DNA of 64,000 bases from contig CAZPDM010000008.1 in NCBI GenBank assembly GCA_964585305.1, positions 1 to 64,000 of the forward strand, given 5' to 3'. Below, one piece after another: positions 45,986-55,315 of the stretch (its first letter is position 1; each line of letters begins with the position of its first letter). Below the pieces are notes generated by a model. It did not search any database. It was not told where the DNA came from and saw only the letters and a list, made by a program, of their open reading frames with translations. Made by a program: the position numbers and the translations under genes. The DNA is from CAZPDM01 sp964585305 (lineage in GTDB: Bacteria > Planctomycetota > Uabimicrobiia > Uabimicrobiales > JABWCH01).

Positions 45986-47986
45986 TTAGATAGAATCAAT
46001 ATTCTCATTTTTATTTTCTTGTTTAATTTGAGGAATTTCTTCAAAGCGTACTTTCTTTTTACGAGGGGAAGCTCCCTGTGAACGCAAATATAATTTTTGT
46101 CCGATTTCGGGATGTAATGCTATTGGTTTAAATAAAAATTCTTGCATAAGTTCCGGAAGAAAAACTAATACTTTATCATTATCTAAAAATCTACTAATAA
46201 ACGCAGTATATTGTTCCCCTTTTGTTTTTTGAAGATACTTATAAATCCAATATTGTGAACGTAAATGTTCTGCATTCTTTATCATTTTTTCCATACGTTC
46301 AATATTTAATTTTATTCTTTGTAAATCTTTTGCATTATATGGCAATGGTTCATTTCTTAACAAAGCAACAAGTTGACGTTGGATGATCAAATCGCTATAT
46401 CGTCGCATTGGAGATGTAGCTTGAAGATATGCGGGAGATGCTAAAGTATAGTGAGTACCCGGCTCTAAAGAAAGACTTGCTGACGGCAATGACCAACGAA
46501 TTTTTAATGGATATAGTGGATCGTCTGGAGAAATATCAGCAATAGATGCAGTAGGAGCTGATTGTAATCGAAAAAGAGTAGCCGCTTTATTCTGCATAAA
46601 ATATTTTGCTACCTCTGTATTAAAAAGAATCATTAACTCTGAAACAACCAAATTTCCAGGCATAGGTTGTAAAAGTTTTAAAGTAACATCACCATCGCTT
46701 ATTTTTATTTTAATATCTGGAATTTCTGCAATAACGGCTCCATTTAACCGTCTCTTTTCTCTTAATTGCAAAGCAATTTTTTGAATTTGTAAAAATTCCT
46801 CTTCTTGCCCTAAAGACTCATTTGGAGAAGTTTGTTCATACGTTCCACGTCTGGCTAATTCTAAAACGGTTTGCTCAAAATGATACTTAATTAAATCACC
46901 TTGATCATTAAAATAAAAAAAACCAGAAATTGTAGGCCGTCCTACTCCAACATCTAAAGTTAAGCATTCTTTTACTAACTCTACAGGAAAAATAAAATAT
47001 TTTTGATCGGGAAAATAAACATTAGAAAAATGTTCCTGGGCAAATCGATCTAATTCGCTATCTTTCTCAATACAAGAAGCAACATCTGCAATATGAACAC
47101 CAATAACATGATAACCATCTTCTTGGTAATAGGAAATAGCATCATCCACTTCAAAAGTTTCAATATCATCTATTGCAATATTCCAAAAATCTTTTAAATA
47201 CCGACGATTTTCTAAATGTGTAGGAGTTTTTCGTATTCTCTCAGATTCAGCAAATAAACTTGAAGAAAATTCCCAAGAAATTCCCAAACGATACAATGTT
47301 TCATTTATATCTTTTGGCAGCACTCCTTTTTGTTCAAGTAGAGCAAGAGCATCATCCGCAGTAAGCGATAATATATTAGCAAAACGTTTTGCTTCAGGTG
47401 TAGCCTTATCTTCACCTTCTAAAGCATACTTTTTTAAAGAATCCAGTAATTTTTTTGCAGGTTCTACTTCTGGATTAAAAATTACGTCTTTATCTTGAAG
47501 CCAAGATAATAAATTATCCTCTACAGTGCGATTTTGCTCTTCTATTAAAGCACGACGCAAATTAGCTTCAACTAATTCTTTAGAAACCTTAACAAAATAT
47601 CCATTTCGATAAGTAAAATGTGGCTGTTTATTTGACAAAGAAATCCATAACGCACCAACATTATCATCCTTTAAATCCTGAAAATATGACGCTGCTAAAT
47701 CTTGGAAAGAATATTCATCATCCAAATCACAACATTCCCATAATATGGATAAATCAACGGTTTGTTTTTGAAAATTCTCGTTAGCAGTTTTCAAAGCAAT
47801 TTTCATCGTTTTTTCATTATCTGCAACGCAAGATGTTTTAAACATATAAAGAATTTTTGAAGTAGCAATTTTTGCTTTTTCACCTGTTTCTAAATAAATT
47901 TCAGTTTTATCTGTTTCCTGTTTTAAAATCAATCCTAAAAGCAAATCACCACGCCGCTCAATCCCTGCCAGCTTATAATTTTTCAT
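45986..47986 (-). CDS. RNB-domain ribonuclease (RNase II/R family)
   Basis: A 666-aa protein. The N-terminal part (1-245) is not a clear cold-shock domain pair. The RNB domain (about 265-570) has the catalytic loop as IDDIETFEVDDA, in which the usual second Asp of D-x5-D-x-DD is Glu, plus the conserved ATSPMRRYSDL near the end. The RNB fold degrades RNA 3' to 5' using Mg2+. The Glu variant occurs in some cyanobacterial and plastid-type relatives, so activity is plausible but not certain. A basic SPRKKKVRF tail replaces most of the S1 domain. The start is ATG 47986. Confidence 0.88.
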   Translation of the reverse strand: MKNYKLAGIERRGDLLLGLILKQETDKTEIYLETGEKAKIATSKILYMFKTSCVADNEKTMKIALKTANENFQKQTVDLSILWECCDLDDEYSFQDLAASYFQDLKDDNVGALWISLSNKQPHFTYRNGYFVKVSKELVEANLRRALIEEQNRTVEDNLLSWLQDKDVIFNPEVEPAKKLLDSLKKYALEGEDKATPEAKRFANILSLTADDALALLEQKGVLPKDINETLYRLGISWEFSSSLFAESERIRKTPTHLENRRYLKDFWNIAIDDIETFEVDDAISYYQEDGYHVIGVHIADVASCIEKDSELDRFAQEHFSNVYFPDQKYFIFPVELVKECLTLDVGVGRPTISGFFYFNDQGDLIKYHFEQTVLELARRGTYEQTSPNESLGQEEEFLQIQKIALQLREKRRLNGAVIAEIPDIKIKISDGDVTLKLLQPMPGNLVVSELMILFNTEVAKYFMQNKAATLFRLQSAPTASIADISPDDPLYPLKIRWSLPSASLSLEPGTHYTLASPAYLQATSPMRRYSDLIIQRQLVALLRNEPLPYNAKDLQRIKLNIERMEKMIKNAEHLRSQYWIYKYLQKTKGEQYTAFISRFLDNDKVLVFLPELMQEFLFKPIALHPEIGQKLYLRSQGASPRKKKVRFEEIPQIKQENKNENIDSI

Positions 47987-48064
47987 AAAGGAAAACGCTC
48001 CGTAAATTTTAACAAATAACTATACTTCAGAAAGCCAAATTTAATTAGCAGATTATTTTGAGAT

Positions 48065-48532
48065 CTAATTTAACGGAGTAATATCCATTTTATTATCTTT
48101 GCCAAGTAAGTATCTAGCAGAGATCTCACCTCCTATAACATCTGCAACATTAGAAACATTTTTCAACATAGAAAGAAATTCATTATAATCTAAGTCTTTT
48201 AAATCTTTTCGAGCAACAATAACTTCAATAAAGTTATCTTTACTTAATGCAAATTTAGCACTCATAGTTTCCAATTTTGAATTTAATCGCAACAGTTCTT
48301 CAAACAATTGGTATTTTTGCTCTGGAGTATCAATGCTAGAAATATCAAATAAAGTAGAGCTAAGATAAAGAATATCTTCTTTTTGGAAAATAGTCAGCTC
48401 AAGTTTTGCTGTTCCAGATCGAAAATCAATCCGAAAAACGCCCGGCTGAGTTTCGACAAGTTCTTTCACTTTACCAGAAGTAAGGCGATTTAAATATTCA
48501 TTAACTAATTTAATTCTACGATCTAATTCCAT
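48065..48532 (-). CDS. YbjN-like/CesT-fold protein
   Basis: A 155-aa protein with the layout of YbjN/CesT-type small chaperone-like domains: an N-terminal helix (RRIKLVNEYLNRL), a beta-sheet half and a helix (KYQLFEELLRLNSKLETMSAKFAL) followed by strands. The family acts in protein-protein contacts with no known catalysis. GGGAGAT precedes the ATG. A terminator hairpin separates it from rsfS upstream; 78 bases separate it from the nuclease gene. Confidence 0.65.
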   Translation of the reverse strand: MELDRRIKLVNEYLNRLTSGKVKELVETQPGVFRIDFRSGTAKLELTIFQKEDILYLSSTLFDISSIDTPEQKYQLFEELLRLNSKLETMSAKFALSKDNFIEVIVARKDLKDLDYNEFLSMLKNVSNVADVIGGEISARYLLGKDNKMDITPLN

Positions 48533-48586
48533 TTGTTATCTCCCAAAATATCAAAGAAAAAAGTAATCTCTTACACTTTTTCCTTA

Positions 48587-48615
48587 TTAAAAAAGCCGCA
48601 GAATTATACTGCGGC
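48587..48615 (-). terminator. Terminator of the clpC-rsfS unit
   Basis: On the minus strand GCCGCAG/CTGCGGC with a 7-base loop is followed by a run of T (48594-48587). Confidence 0.85.
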
Positions 48616-48651
48616 AACATTTTTTTCAGCCTTCAAGCATTGTACCAGCAA

Positions 48652-49221
48652 TTATTCTGGTGTATTAGTTATATCATCTTGTTCTTGGTTAGATGATTTT
48701 TTTTCTGATTCAGTAGATTCTTCCTGAATAGGAGATTGTTCCACTACTTGATTTAATGCGTTCTTTTCTGATTCAGTAGATTCTTCCTGAATAGAAGATT
48801 GTTCTACTATAGGAGCCGGTTCTAAATTAGTAAGTATAGCGTGAATAGCTGGAGAAATAGGTTGTTCATCAGGACTTTCTGGAGGAAGTTGAACTTGTTT
48901 TCCATCGCTCCATATATCATCTAATTCATAAAATTTACGACCTTCTTCTGAAAAGATATGAAGAACAACATCGTCGTAATCAAGAATTGCCCAACGGCCA
49001 GTTTCTAAGCCTTCGCTTCCTTGTGGCCTAATTTTTTGTTTAGATAATATGTCTTTTAAATCTTGAATCATCGCCTGATTATGACGATTAGTTAATCCTG
49101 TACAAATTACAAAATAATCTGCTAAGGAACTAACTTTAGATATGTCAATAATGGTAATATCTTTCGCTCTATTTTGTCGAACATATTTACCAATAAATAT
49201 GGCCAAATCTTTAGGGTTCAT
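48652..49221 (-). CDS. rsfS: Ribosome silencing factor RsfS with acidic repeat tail
   Basis: A 189-aa protein. Residues 1-110 are the RsfS/Iojap domain (IDISKVSSLADYFVICTG, GLETGRWAILDYDDVVLHIF, FYELDDIW), which binds ribosomal protein uL14 and blocks subunit joining in poor conditions. Standard RsfS ends near residue 115. Here a 75-residue acidic tail follows with two near-identical copies of VEQSxIQEESTESEK. The copies are also similar at DNA level, so the tail grew by recent duplication. It starts 32 bases after clpC and probably shares its transcript. Confidence 0.92.
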   Translation of the reverse strand: MNPKDLAIFIGKYVRQNRAKDITIIDISKVSSLADYFVICTGLTNRHNQAMIQDLKDILSKQKIRPQGSEGLETGRWAILDYDDVVLHIFSEEGRKFYELDDIWSDGKQVQLPPESPDEQPISPAIHAILTNLEPAPIVEQSSIQEESTESEKNALNQVVEQSPIQEESTESEKKSSNQEQDDITNTPE

Positions 49222-49253
49222 GTTTTCCTGTTTAACTTAAAATTTTTTAACTT

Positions 49254-51773
49254 TTAGAATATTGATTCTTCAGTCTCTGATGTTTTTTTAGCTTTTGTTT
49301 CTGCTTTAATTTCTGGAGGAGCTAACTCTTTTTTAAAAGAAGATTCAAAGAAAATTTTTCCATCTTTAGCATCAACATAGATAAAATTTTGTTTTTGAAA
49401 TTTTCCTTGAAGTAAATCTTCGGAAATAGGATCCTCAAGAAGTCTTTGCATAGCTCGTTTAAGAGGACGAGCACCAAAATCAGGATCAAAGCCTTTATCA
49501 ACAATAATGTCTTTAGCTGATTGGCTCAATTCCATTATTAGACCTTTATTTTTAATGCGGTCTTTTAATCCAAGCAATTCGATTTCTAGAATATTTTGGA
49601 TATTAACTTTATTTAATGGCTTAAAGACGATCAAATCATCAAGACGGTTGATAAATTCTGGGCGGAAATGATTTTCAACTTCCTTAAGCAATTGTTCTTT
49701 CATTTTTTCATAAGTGATCTCATCACTGGAATTATGAAAACCTAAAGAAGTTTGATTTTTAATTTGCCTTGCACCAATATTAGAAGTCATAATTAAAATA
49801 ACATTTTTGAAATCTACATGGCGGCCAAAAGAATCTGTCAGGCGACCTTCGTCCATAATTTGCAAAAGCATATTAAAAACATCAGGATGAGCTTTTTCAA
49901 TTTCATCAAATAACACTACAGCATAGGGACGGCGACGGATTTTTTCTGTAAGTTGTCCGCCTTCTTCATAACCAACATATCCTGGAGGAGCACCTGTTAA
50001 ACGACTAACATTATGCTTTTCCATATATTCGCTCATATCCACAACAATCAAAGATTCTTCTTGGCCAAACATAAATTTAGCAAGAGATTTTGCAAGGTGT
50101 GTTTTTCCAACACCTGTTGGACCTAAAAATATAAAACTTCCCATTGGACGATGTGGATCTTTAAGACCTGTACGACTGCGGCGAATAGCTCGGGAAATTG
50201 CAGCAATTGCTTCTTCCTGGCTAACAATAACTTTTTTCAACGTCTCTTCCATAGTAAGCAATCGTTGGGCTTCGTCTTTTTCTAAGCGAGTTAAAGGAAT
50301 TCCAGTAATATTTGAAACTGTTTCACAAATAATATCTGTATCAACCAATCCTTCACTTTGTGAAATATTTTCGCGCCATTGACGATGAATTTCATCGCGT
50401 TTTCGTTTTTGCTTCATTACGGAATCACGAAAACGAGCAGCACGTTCAAAATCTTGATTGGCAACAGCTTCTTCTTTTTCTTTATCTAACTTTCGAATAC
50501 ATTCATCAAGTTCTTTAAGATCTGGTGGCTTTGTCATGCTTTTTAAGCGAACACGCGCGCCAGCTTCATCCATTACATCAATTGCTTTATCGGGTAAATA
50601 TCGCCCTGTGATATAGCGATCTGCTAATTCTACAGCAAGTTGCAATGCTTCATCTCGATATTTAACACGATGGTGGGCTTCGTATTTATCTCTCAAGCCC
50701 TTAAGAATATCTAAGGCTTCTGAAGCAGATGGCGGTTCTACAATAATAACTTGAAATCTTCGTTCCAAAGCCCCATCTTTTTCAATATACTTGCGATATT
50801 CATCTAAAGTTGTTGCGCCAATACATTGAATTTCACCACGAGAAAGTGATGGCTTTAAAACATTCGAAGCGTCAATCGCGCCTTCTGCACCACCAGCACC
50901 TACGAGCGTATGTAATTCGTCAATAAAAAGGATAATATTTTTAACACGTTTTACTTCGCTCATAACAGCTTTAATACGTTCCTCAAATTGCCCACGATAT
51001 TTGGTTCCGGCAACCATCATAGCTAAATCAAGTATAACAATACGGCGATCGCGTAAAATCTCTGGAACGTCTCCGCGTACAACTTTTTGAGCCAGACCTT
51101 CAACAATAGCCGTCTTTCCAACGCCTGCTTCGCCTAATAAAACAGGATTATTTTTAGTACGGCGAGATAGGACTTGAACAACCCGTTCGATCTCTTTTTC
51201 TCGACCAATCACAGGGTCCAATTTTTGATTACGAGCTAAATCAGTAAGATCACGGCCAAAAGCATCAAGCGCGGGGGTTTTGGATTTGGCAGAATTTGGA
51301 GCATTAGGATTTTTTTCCGCGCTAACTGTAGCTGATTCTGCACCCAAAAATTCTAAAACTTCATCGCGTAATTCTTCAAGTTTAAGACCTACAGATGTTA
51401 ATGCCTGCGCAGCTACACTATCGTTTTCTCTTAAAAGTCCTAAGAGCAAATGTTCTGTACCAATATAATTATGACCTAGATTATTAGCTTCCTCAAGTGC
51501 TAACTCCAAAACCTTTTTTGCTCTAGGTGTAAAGGGGAGTTGCCCCATTTGAATTGTGCCGGATCCAGGTTTTACAATACGTTCTATTTCTGCGCGGATT
51601 TTTCGAGGATCAACATCCAAATTTTTGAGTACATTCGCAGCTACTCCACTTCCTTCTTGGATAAGCCCTAAAAGAATATGTTCTGTGCCAATATACTCAT
51701 GATTTAAACGTTGAGCTTCTTGCCGCGCTAGACTCATGACTTTTCGCGCTCTTTCCGTAAAACGTTCAAACAT
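49254..51773 (-). CDS. clpC: ClpC-type AAA+ protease ATPase
   Basis: An 839-aa Hsp100 protein. Two Clp-N repeats lie at about 1-145. The first AAA+ module has Walker A GEAGVGKT and Walker B IILFIDE. The middle region contains a UVR motif (KEEAVANQDFERAARFRD), which marks ClpC rather than ClpA or ClpB. The second AAA+ module has Walker A GPTGVGKT and Walker B VVLFDE. The C-terminus ends in a charged tail. ClpC unfolds substrates for ClpP; clpP is not in this window. A TTGATT-N17-TAAAAT promoter is plausible in the divergent region with the kinase gene. No CIRCE or CtsR site was seen; a CCAGG/CCTGG leader hairpin lies just before the ribosome binding site. Confidence 0.95.
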   Translation of the reverse strand: MFERFTERARKVMSLARQEAQRLNHEYIGTEHILLGLIQEGSGVAANVLKNLDVDPRKIRAEIERIVKPGSGTIQMGQLPFTPRAKKVLELALEEANNLGHNYIGTEHLLLGLLRENDSVAAQALTSVGLKLEELRDEVLEFLGAESATVSAEKNPNAPNSAKSKTPALDAFGRDLTDLARNQKLDPVIGREKEIERVVQVLSRRTKNNPVLLGEAGVGKTAIVEGLAQKVVRGDVPEILRDRRIVILDLAMMVAGTKYRGQFEERIKAVMSEVKRVKNIILFIDELHTLVGAGGAEGAIDASNVLKPSLSRGEIQCIGATTLDEYRKYIEKDGALERRFQVIIVEPPSASEALDILKGLRDKYEAHHRVKYRDEALQLAVELADRYITGRYLPDKAIDVMDEAGARVRLKSMTKPPDLKELDECIRKLDKEKEEAVANQDFERAARFRDSVMKQKRKRDEIHRQWRENISQSEGLVDTDIICETVSNITGIPLTRLEKDEAQRLLTMEETLKKVIVSQEEAIAAISRAIRRSRTGLKDPHRPMGSFIFLGPTGVGKTHLAKSLAKFMFGQEESLIVVDMSEYMEKHNVSRLTGAPPGYVGYEEGGQLTEKIRRRPYAVVLFDEIEKAHPDVFNMLLQIMDEGRLTDSFGRHVDFKNVILIMTSNIGARQIKNQTSLGFHNSSDEITYEKMKEQLLKEVENHFRPEFINRLDDLIVFKPLNKVNIQNILEIELLGLKDRIKNKGLIMELSQSAKDIIVDKGFDPDFGARPLKRAMQRLLEDPISEDLLQGKFQKQNFIYVDAKDGKIFFESSFKKELAPPEIKAETKAKKTSETEESIF

Positions 51774-51908
51774 AAGGCGTTATTCCTTTCCAGGTGACTA
51801 TTCCCTGGCTAATATTAACAACAAACGAGACTATTTTTTACTATTTTAATCTAATTTACATAGAAAATCAACAAAATTTTTTTATGAAAATTTGCTTATA
51901 TTTTTTGA

Positions 51909-51937
51909 TTGAAAATTGTATGATTAACTGATACAAT
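51909..51937 (+). promoter_or_regulatory. Candidate sigma-70 promoter of the kinase gene
   Basis: TTGAAA (51909-51914) and TACAAT (51932-51937) with a 17-base spacer. Overlapping arms TTGTAT and ATACAA in the spacer could be an operator. Confidence 0.5.
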
Positions 51938-51984
51938 TCGCTTATTAAAATAATTCCTAAATTATTTCTTTGGAAGGTTGGCGC

Positions 51985-52845
51985 ATGAATTTATTCATAC
52001 CAGGCTATAGTATTGAACGACTTATTAAAGAAGGTGGTTTTGGTACAGTATATCAAGCAAAAAGAGCAATTGATCGCCAAACTGTCGCAATTAAAATGCT
52101 CAATCCTGCTCCTGCCTCACATTGGCTTCAACGTGAAGAATTTTACCATGAGGTAAAACTACTGAAGAGCTTAAATCATCCCTATATTGTTAAAACTTAT
52201 GGTGTTATTCAAGGAACACCACGTCCTGCAATGTGCATGGAATATTTTGAAAGCGAAACTCTTAAAACTTTAATCTTGCAAAAATCAACTATTTTAGGTG
52301 ATAAAGGAATTGGCATTTTCAGAAAAATTTGCGAATCACTTCAATATCTTCATAGCCTAAAAATTGTGCATAAAGATATAAAACCAGAAAATATTTTAGT
52401 GAATGCTCAGGGAGAAGTAAGACTCATAGATTTTTCAATTGCAGAAAAGTTAAGTTTTTTTTCCATGTTTAAGCCTCGTCGAAGAGAAGGCACCCCGTTA
52501 TATATGGCTCCGGAACAAATTCAATGTAAACGTCCGGATGCTCGTACCGATATTTTTGCTTTAGGAGCAGCATTTTATGAAGCATTTAGTGGTCGAGCAC
52601 ATCTTACTGCTCCCTCCGATAAAGCATTGCTTCAACAACAACTCAAAGCTCCTGTAACAAAAATGAGAGCCTTTAATAAAAAAATTCCTTATCAGTTAGA
52701 TTCAATTATTCTCCGAATGTTAAAAAAACGTCCAGAAGAACGCTTCCAAAGTATTTCAGAAATACTCTTTGAACTTAATAAATTTGCAACAAGCGATATT
52801 TTATATCAAGGAAATATTATTACTGAAGATGAACCAACTAAATAA
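51985..52845 (+). CDS. Serine/threonine protein kinase (Hanks type)
   Basis: A 286-aa protein consisting only of a kinase domain. The Gly loop is GGFGTVY (17-23), the ATP lysine K37 (VAIK), the catalytic loop HKDIKPEN with D131, the metal site D149 in DFS (Gly of DFG replaced by Ser), and the activation segment ends at APE (175-177). There is no membrane helix or sensor domain, unlike PknB-type kinases. The start ATG 51985 follows GGAAGG by 7 bases; a TTG at 51970 is less likely. A possible client is the FHA protein of the MoxR operon, though no evidence links them. Confidence 0.92.
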   Translation: MNLFIPGYSIERLIKEGGFGTVYQAKRAIDRQTVAIKMLNPAPASHWLQREEFYHEVKLLKSLNHPYIVKTYGVIQGTPRPAMCMEYFESETLKTLILQKSTILGDKGIGIFRKICESLQYLHSLKIVHKDIKPENILVNAQGEVRLIDFSIAEKLSFFSMFKPRRREGTPLYMAPEQIQCKRPDARTDIFALGAAFYEAFSGRAHLTAPSDKALLQQQLKAPVTKMRAFNKKIPYQLDSIILRMLKKRPEERFQSISEILFELNKFATSDILYQGNIITEDEPTK

Positions 52846-52932
52846 TGCTTATCTCAGTTACTAGCAAATTCAATTGCTATAATATGTTGTGTAGTATATA
52901 GACGGATTTTGCTAAAAAAATAGCAATTTCCC

Positions 52933-52960
52933 TTGACAGAAAAAAAATAAAAAATATATT
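52933..52960 (+). promoter_or_regulatory. Sigma-70 promoter of ygeW
   Basis: TTGACA (52933-52938) and TATATT (52955-52960), 16-base spacer, about 100 bases before the start codon. Confidence 0.65.
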
Positions 52961-53069
52961 TAATGAAAATAAATTATCGTTCTATTCGGTAGAATTTTGA
53001 TAAAAGATTTATGATTGCTTAAATAAGCAGCTTTAAAACCAAAATAACAACCACCTTGGAGAAATTTAG

Positions 53070-54260
53070 ATGAATCCTGTTATTCAAAAAAATCTTGAAG
53101 TTCTCAAAAACCTAAAAATTGATATGTATAATAAAGATTTTTTATTAACATGGCAAAAATCTGACGATGAAATTAAAAGTGTATTACTTCTTGCAGAATG
53201 TCTTAAAGAAATGCACAAAGCAGGGATCTCTTGCAAAATTTTTGATACTGGCTTAGCTATTTCTATTTTTAGGGACAAATCTACAAGAACACGTTTTAGT
53301 TTTGCTTCCGCAGTCAATAGCCTTGGACTAGGACTTTCTGAATTAGATGAAGAAAAATCGCAAGTTTCACATGGCGAAACAGTACGAGAAACTGCCAATA
53401 TGATTTCTTTTTTAACAGAAACCATTGGAATTCGCGATGATATGTTTTTAGGCGAAGGTAATCGTTATATGAGAGAAGTCTCCGCAGCTGTACAAGATGG
53501 TTATGAACGAGGAGTCTTACACCAACGTCCTAGCATTATTAACTTACAATGTGATATAGATCATCCTACACAAACTATGGCGGATCTTATGCAATTAAAA
53601 GCATACTTTGGTGGATTAGAAAATCTTAAAGGAAAAAAAATTGCTATGACTTGGGCATACTCTCCAAGTTATGGAAAACCACTTTCAGTTCCGCAAGGGA
53701 TTATTGGATTGATGACTCGTATGGGAATGAAAGTTTCCTTAGCGTATCCTAAAGGATATGATCTGATTCCTGAAGTAATTAAATTAGCAGGAGAAAATGC
53801 AACAAAGTATCATGGTAGTTTTGAAGTCCTTGATAGTATGGAAGCCGCTTTTGAACAAGCAGATATTGTATATCCCAAATCTTGGGCACCTTTTCAAGTA
53901 ATGGAACGCCGAACTGAATTGCTTAAGAAAAGTGATAAAGCTGGTTTAACGGCCCTTGAAAAAGAATGCTTGGCCAATAATGCTAAATTCCAAAATTGGG
54001 AATGTGATGAAAAGAAAATGGCTTTAACTGCTGCTAATGGAAAAGCACTATATATGCACTGTTTACCTGCCGATATTTCCGATGTTAGCTGTACTCATGG
54101 AGAGGTCTCTAAAGAAACTTTTGAAAAAGCTCGCATTGAAACTTACAAACAAGCCGGATTTAAACCGTTTATTATCTCTGCATTGATATTCCTCACTCGT
54201 ATTCAAGACCCAGCCCAAAAACTTGAACAACTTATTCAACGAAATTTTACCAGAAAATAA
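53070..54260 (+). CDS. ygeW: Knotted carbamoyltransferase YgeW
   Basis: A 396-aa protein matching the YgeW branch of aspartate/ornithine carbamoyltransferases over its full length. It has the carbamoyl-phosphate loop FRDKSTRTRFSF, the YgeW-like SQVSHGETVRETANMISF, CDIDHPTQTMADLM, the MTWAYSPSYGKPLSVPQG stretch and the HCLPAD motif. YgeW is linked to purine or allantoin breakdown, with an uncertain true substrate. Here it is alone with its own promoter and terminator, with none of the usual neighbours (ygeX, ygeY, hydantoinase, carbamate kinase). The preceding line holds a GGAG ribosome binding site. Confidence 0.92.
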   Translation: MNPVIQKNLEVLKNLKIDMYNKDFLLTWQKSDDEIKSVLLLAECLKEMHKAGISCKIFDTGLAISIFRDKSTRTRFSFASAVNSLGLGLSELDEEKSQVSHGETVRETANMISFLTETIGIRDDMFLGEGNRYMREVSAAVQDGYERGVLHQRPSIINLQCDIDHPTQTMADLMQLKAYFGGLENLKGKKIAMTWAYSPSYGKPLSVPQGIIGLMTRMGMKVSLAYPKGYDLIPEVIKLAGENATKYHGSFEVLDSMEAAFEQADIVYPKSWAPFQVMERRTELLKKSDKAGLTALEKECLANNAKFQNWECDEKKMALTAANGKALYMHCLPADISDVSCTHGEVSKETFEKARIETYKQAGFKPFIISALIFLTRIQDPAQKLEQLIQRNFTRK

Positions 54261-54269
54261 AAGTATGTT

Positions 54270-54302
54270 AAGGCGCAGTGAAAACTGCGCCTTGGATTTT
54301 TG
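54270..54302 (+). terminator. Terminator of ygeW
   Basis: AAGGCGCAGT (54270-54279) pairs perfectly with 54284-54293 around a GAAA tetraloop, followed by GGATTTTTTG. Confidence 0.9.
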
Positions 54303-54317
54303 AAAAAAAGGAATCTT

Positions 54318-55199
54318 ATGAAAAGATTTGTATTTATAGTTATTTTAGTATTTTGTACATTATCCTTACTAACACAACCTAAAAAACAAGTAGATGAATT
54401 CCCTGAACAAAATAAAAATGATATAGAAAAAAAAACCGAAACAAAAGTTGCAAATAATTCTGAAAAAAATTTTGAAGGATTTACCTTTCTTCGTGTTGCA
54501 ACTTATACTTGTAATACAATTACAAAGACTGTTGAAGAATATCTCCATGAAAAAACTGGATTGGAATTTGTTTTAATTCCAGGCGGAACATTTCTTATGG
54601 GAAGCGAAAATGGTTATCCCAATGAAAAGCCTGTTCATCAAGTAACATTATCTCCCTATCTTATTAGCAAAACAGAAGTAACACAAGAAGCCTGGTATAA
54701 AATTATGGGGAACAATCCTTCTTATTTTAAGAAAGGAAATAATTATCCTGTAGAAAGAATATCTTGGGATATGGCAATGGAATTTTGCCAAAAATCTGGT
54801 TTGCAACTTCCTACAGAAGCTCAATGGGAATTTGCGGCAAGAGCAGGAAGCGATGGAGATTATTGTTATGGAAATGGAATCGAGCAGCTTGAAGAATATG
54901 CCTGGTATAATATAAATTCAAGTGAAACCCATCCGGTAGCACAAAAAAATCCAAATGCGTTTGGATTATATGATATGAGTGGAAATATTTGGGAATGGTG
55001 CGCAGACTGGTATCAAGAATCATACTCTAATGATTCTGTAACTGATCCAACAGGGCCAGCTCAAGGGCAACATCGTGTAGATCGTGGTGGTGGTTGGTTT
55101 AGAGACGCTTCAGCACTTCGTTCTGCATACCGTGGAAAACGAGATCCATCTGGTGCAGACAAAATTATTGGTTTTAGAGTCGTAGCCAAAAAGCAATAA
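54318..55199 (+). CDS. Exported FGE-sulfatase (SUMF1-like) domain protein
   Basis: A 293-aa protein with a signal peptide (about 1-18, ending before QPKK), a short charged linker and an FGE-sulfatase domain from about residue 78. Typical motifs are FVLIPGGTFLMGS, KTEVTQEAWYKIMGNNPSYF, PVERISWDMAMEFC, RLPTEAQWEFAAR-like LPTEAQWEFAARAG and GGGWFRDASALRSAYR. The two catalytic Cys of true formylglycine-generating enzymes, expected near the last motif, are absent, so sulfatase activation is unlikely. Many such domains act as binding or iron-dependent variants. ATG 54318 follows AAAGGA. Confidence 0.88.
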   Translation: MKRFVFIVILVFCTLSLLTQPKKQVDEFPEQNKNDIEKKTETKVANNSEKNFEGFTFLRVATYTCNTITKTVEEYLHEKTGLEFVLIPGGTFLMGSENGYPNEKPVHQVTLSPYLISKTEVTQEAWYKIMGNNPSYFKKGNNYPVERISWDMAMEFCQKSGLQLPTEAQWEFAARAGSDGDYCYGNGIEQLEEYAWYNINSSETHPVAQKNPNAFGLYDMSGNIWEWCADWYQESYSNDSVTDPTGPAQGQHRVDRGGGWFRDASALRSAYRGKRDPSGADKIIGFRVVAKKQ

Positions 55200-55259
55200 A
55201 AAACAATAATTTAGTAAAAAACAGTAAAAAAAAACTGAAAATATATCATTTAAAAAAAA

Positions 55260-55287
55260 CTTATCACACTATTTTTTTTGTGATAAG
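55260..55287 (+). terminator. Hairpin between FGE-like and kelch genes
   Basis: CTTATCACA pairs perfectly with TGTGATAAG around a T-rich loop. No T-run follows, so termination is likely but not certain. Confidence 0.55.
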
Positions 55288-55315
55288 GCTAATAAAAAAT
55301 TAAGGGAAAAAAGTT

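Noticed and set aside
51774..51969. CIRCE or CtsR operator before clpC.
   Set aside because: No match to either consensus; only a short CCAGG/CCTGG leader hairpin is present.
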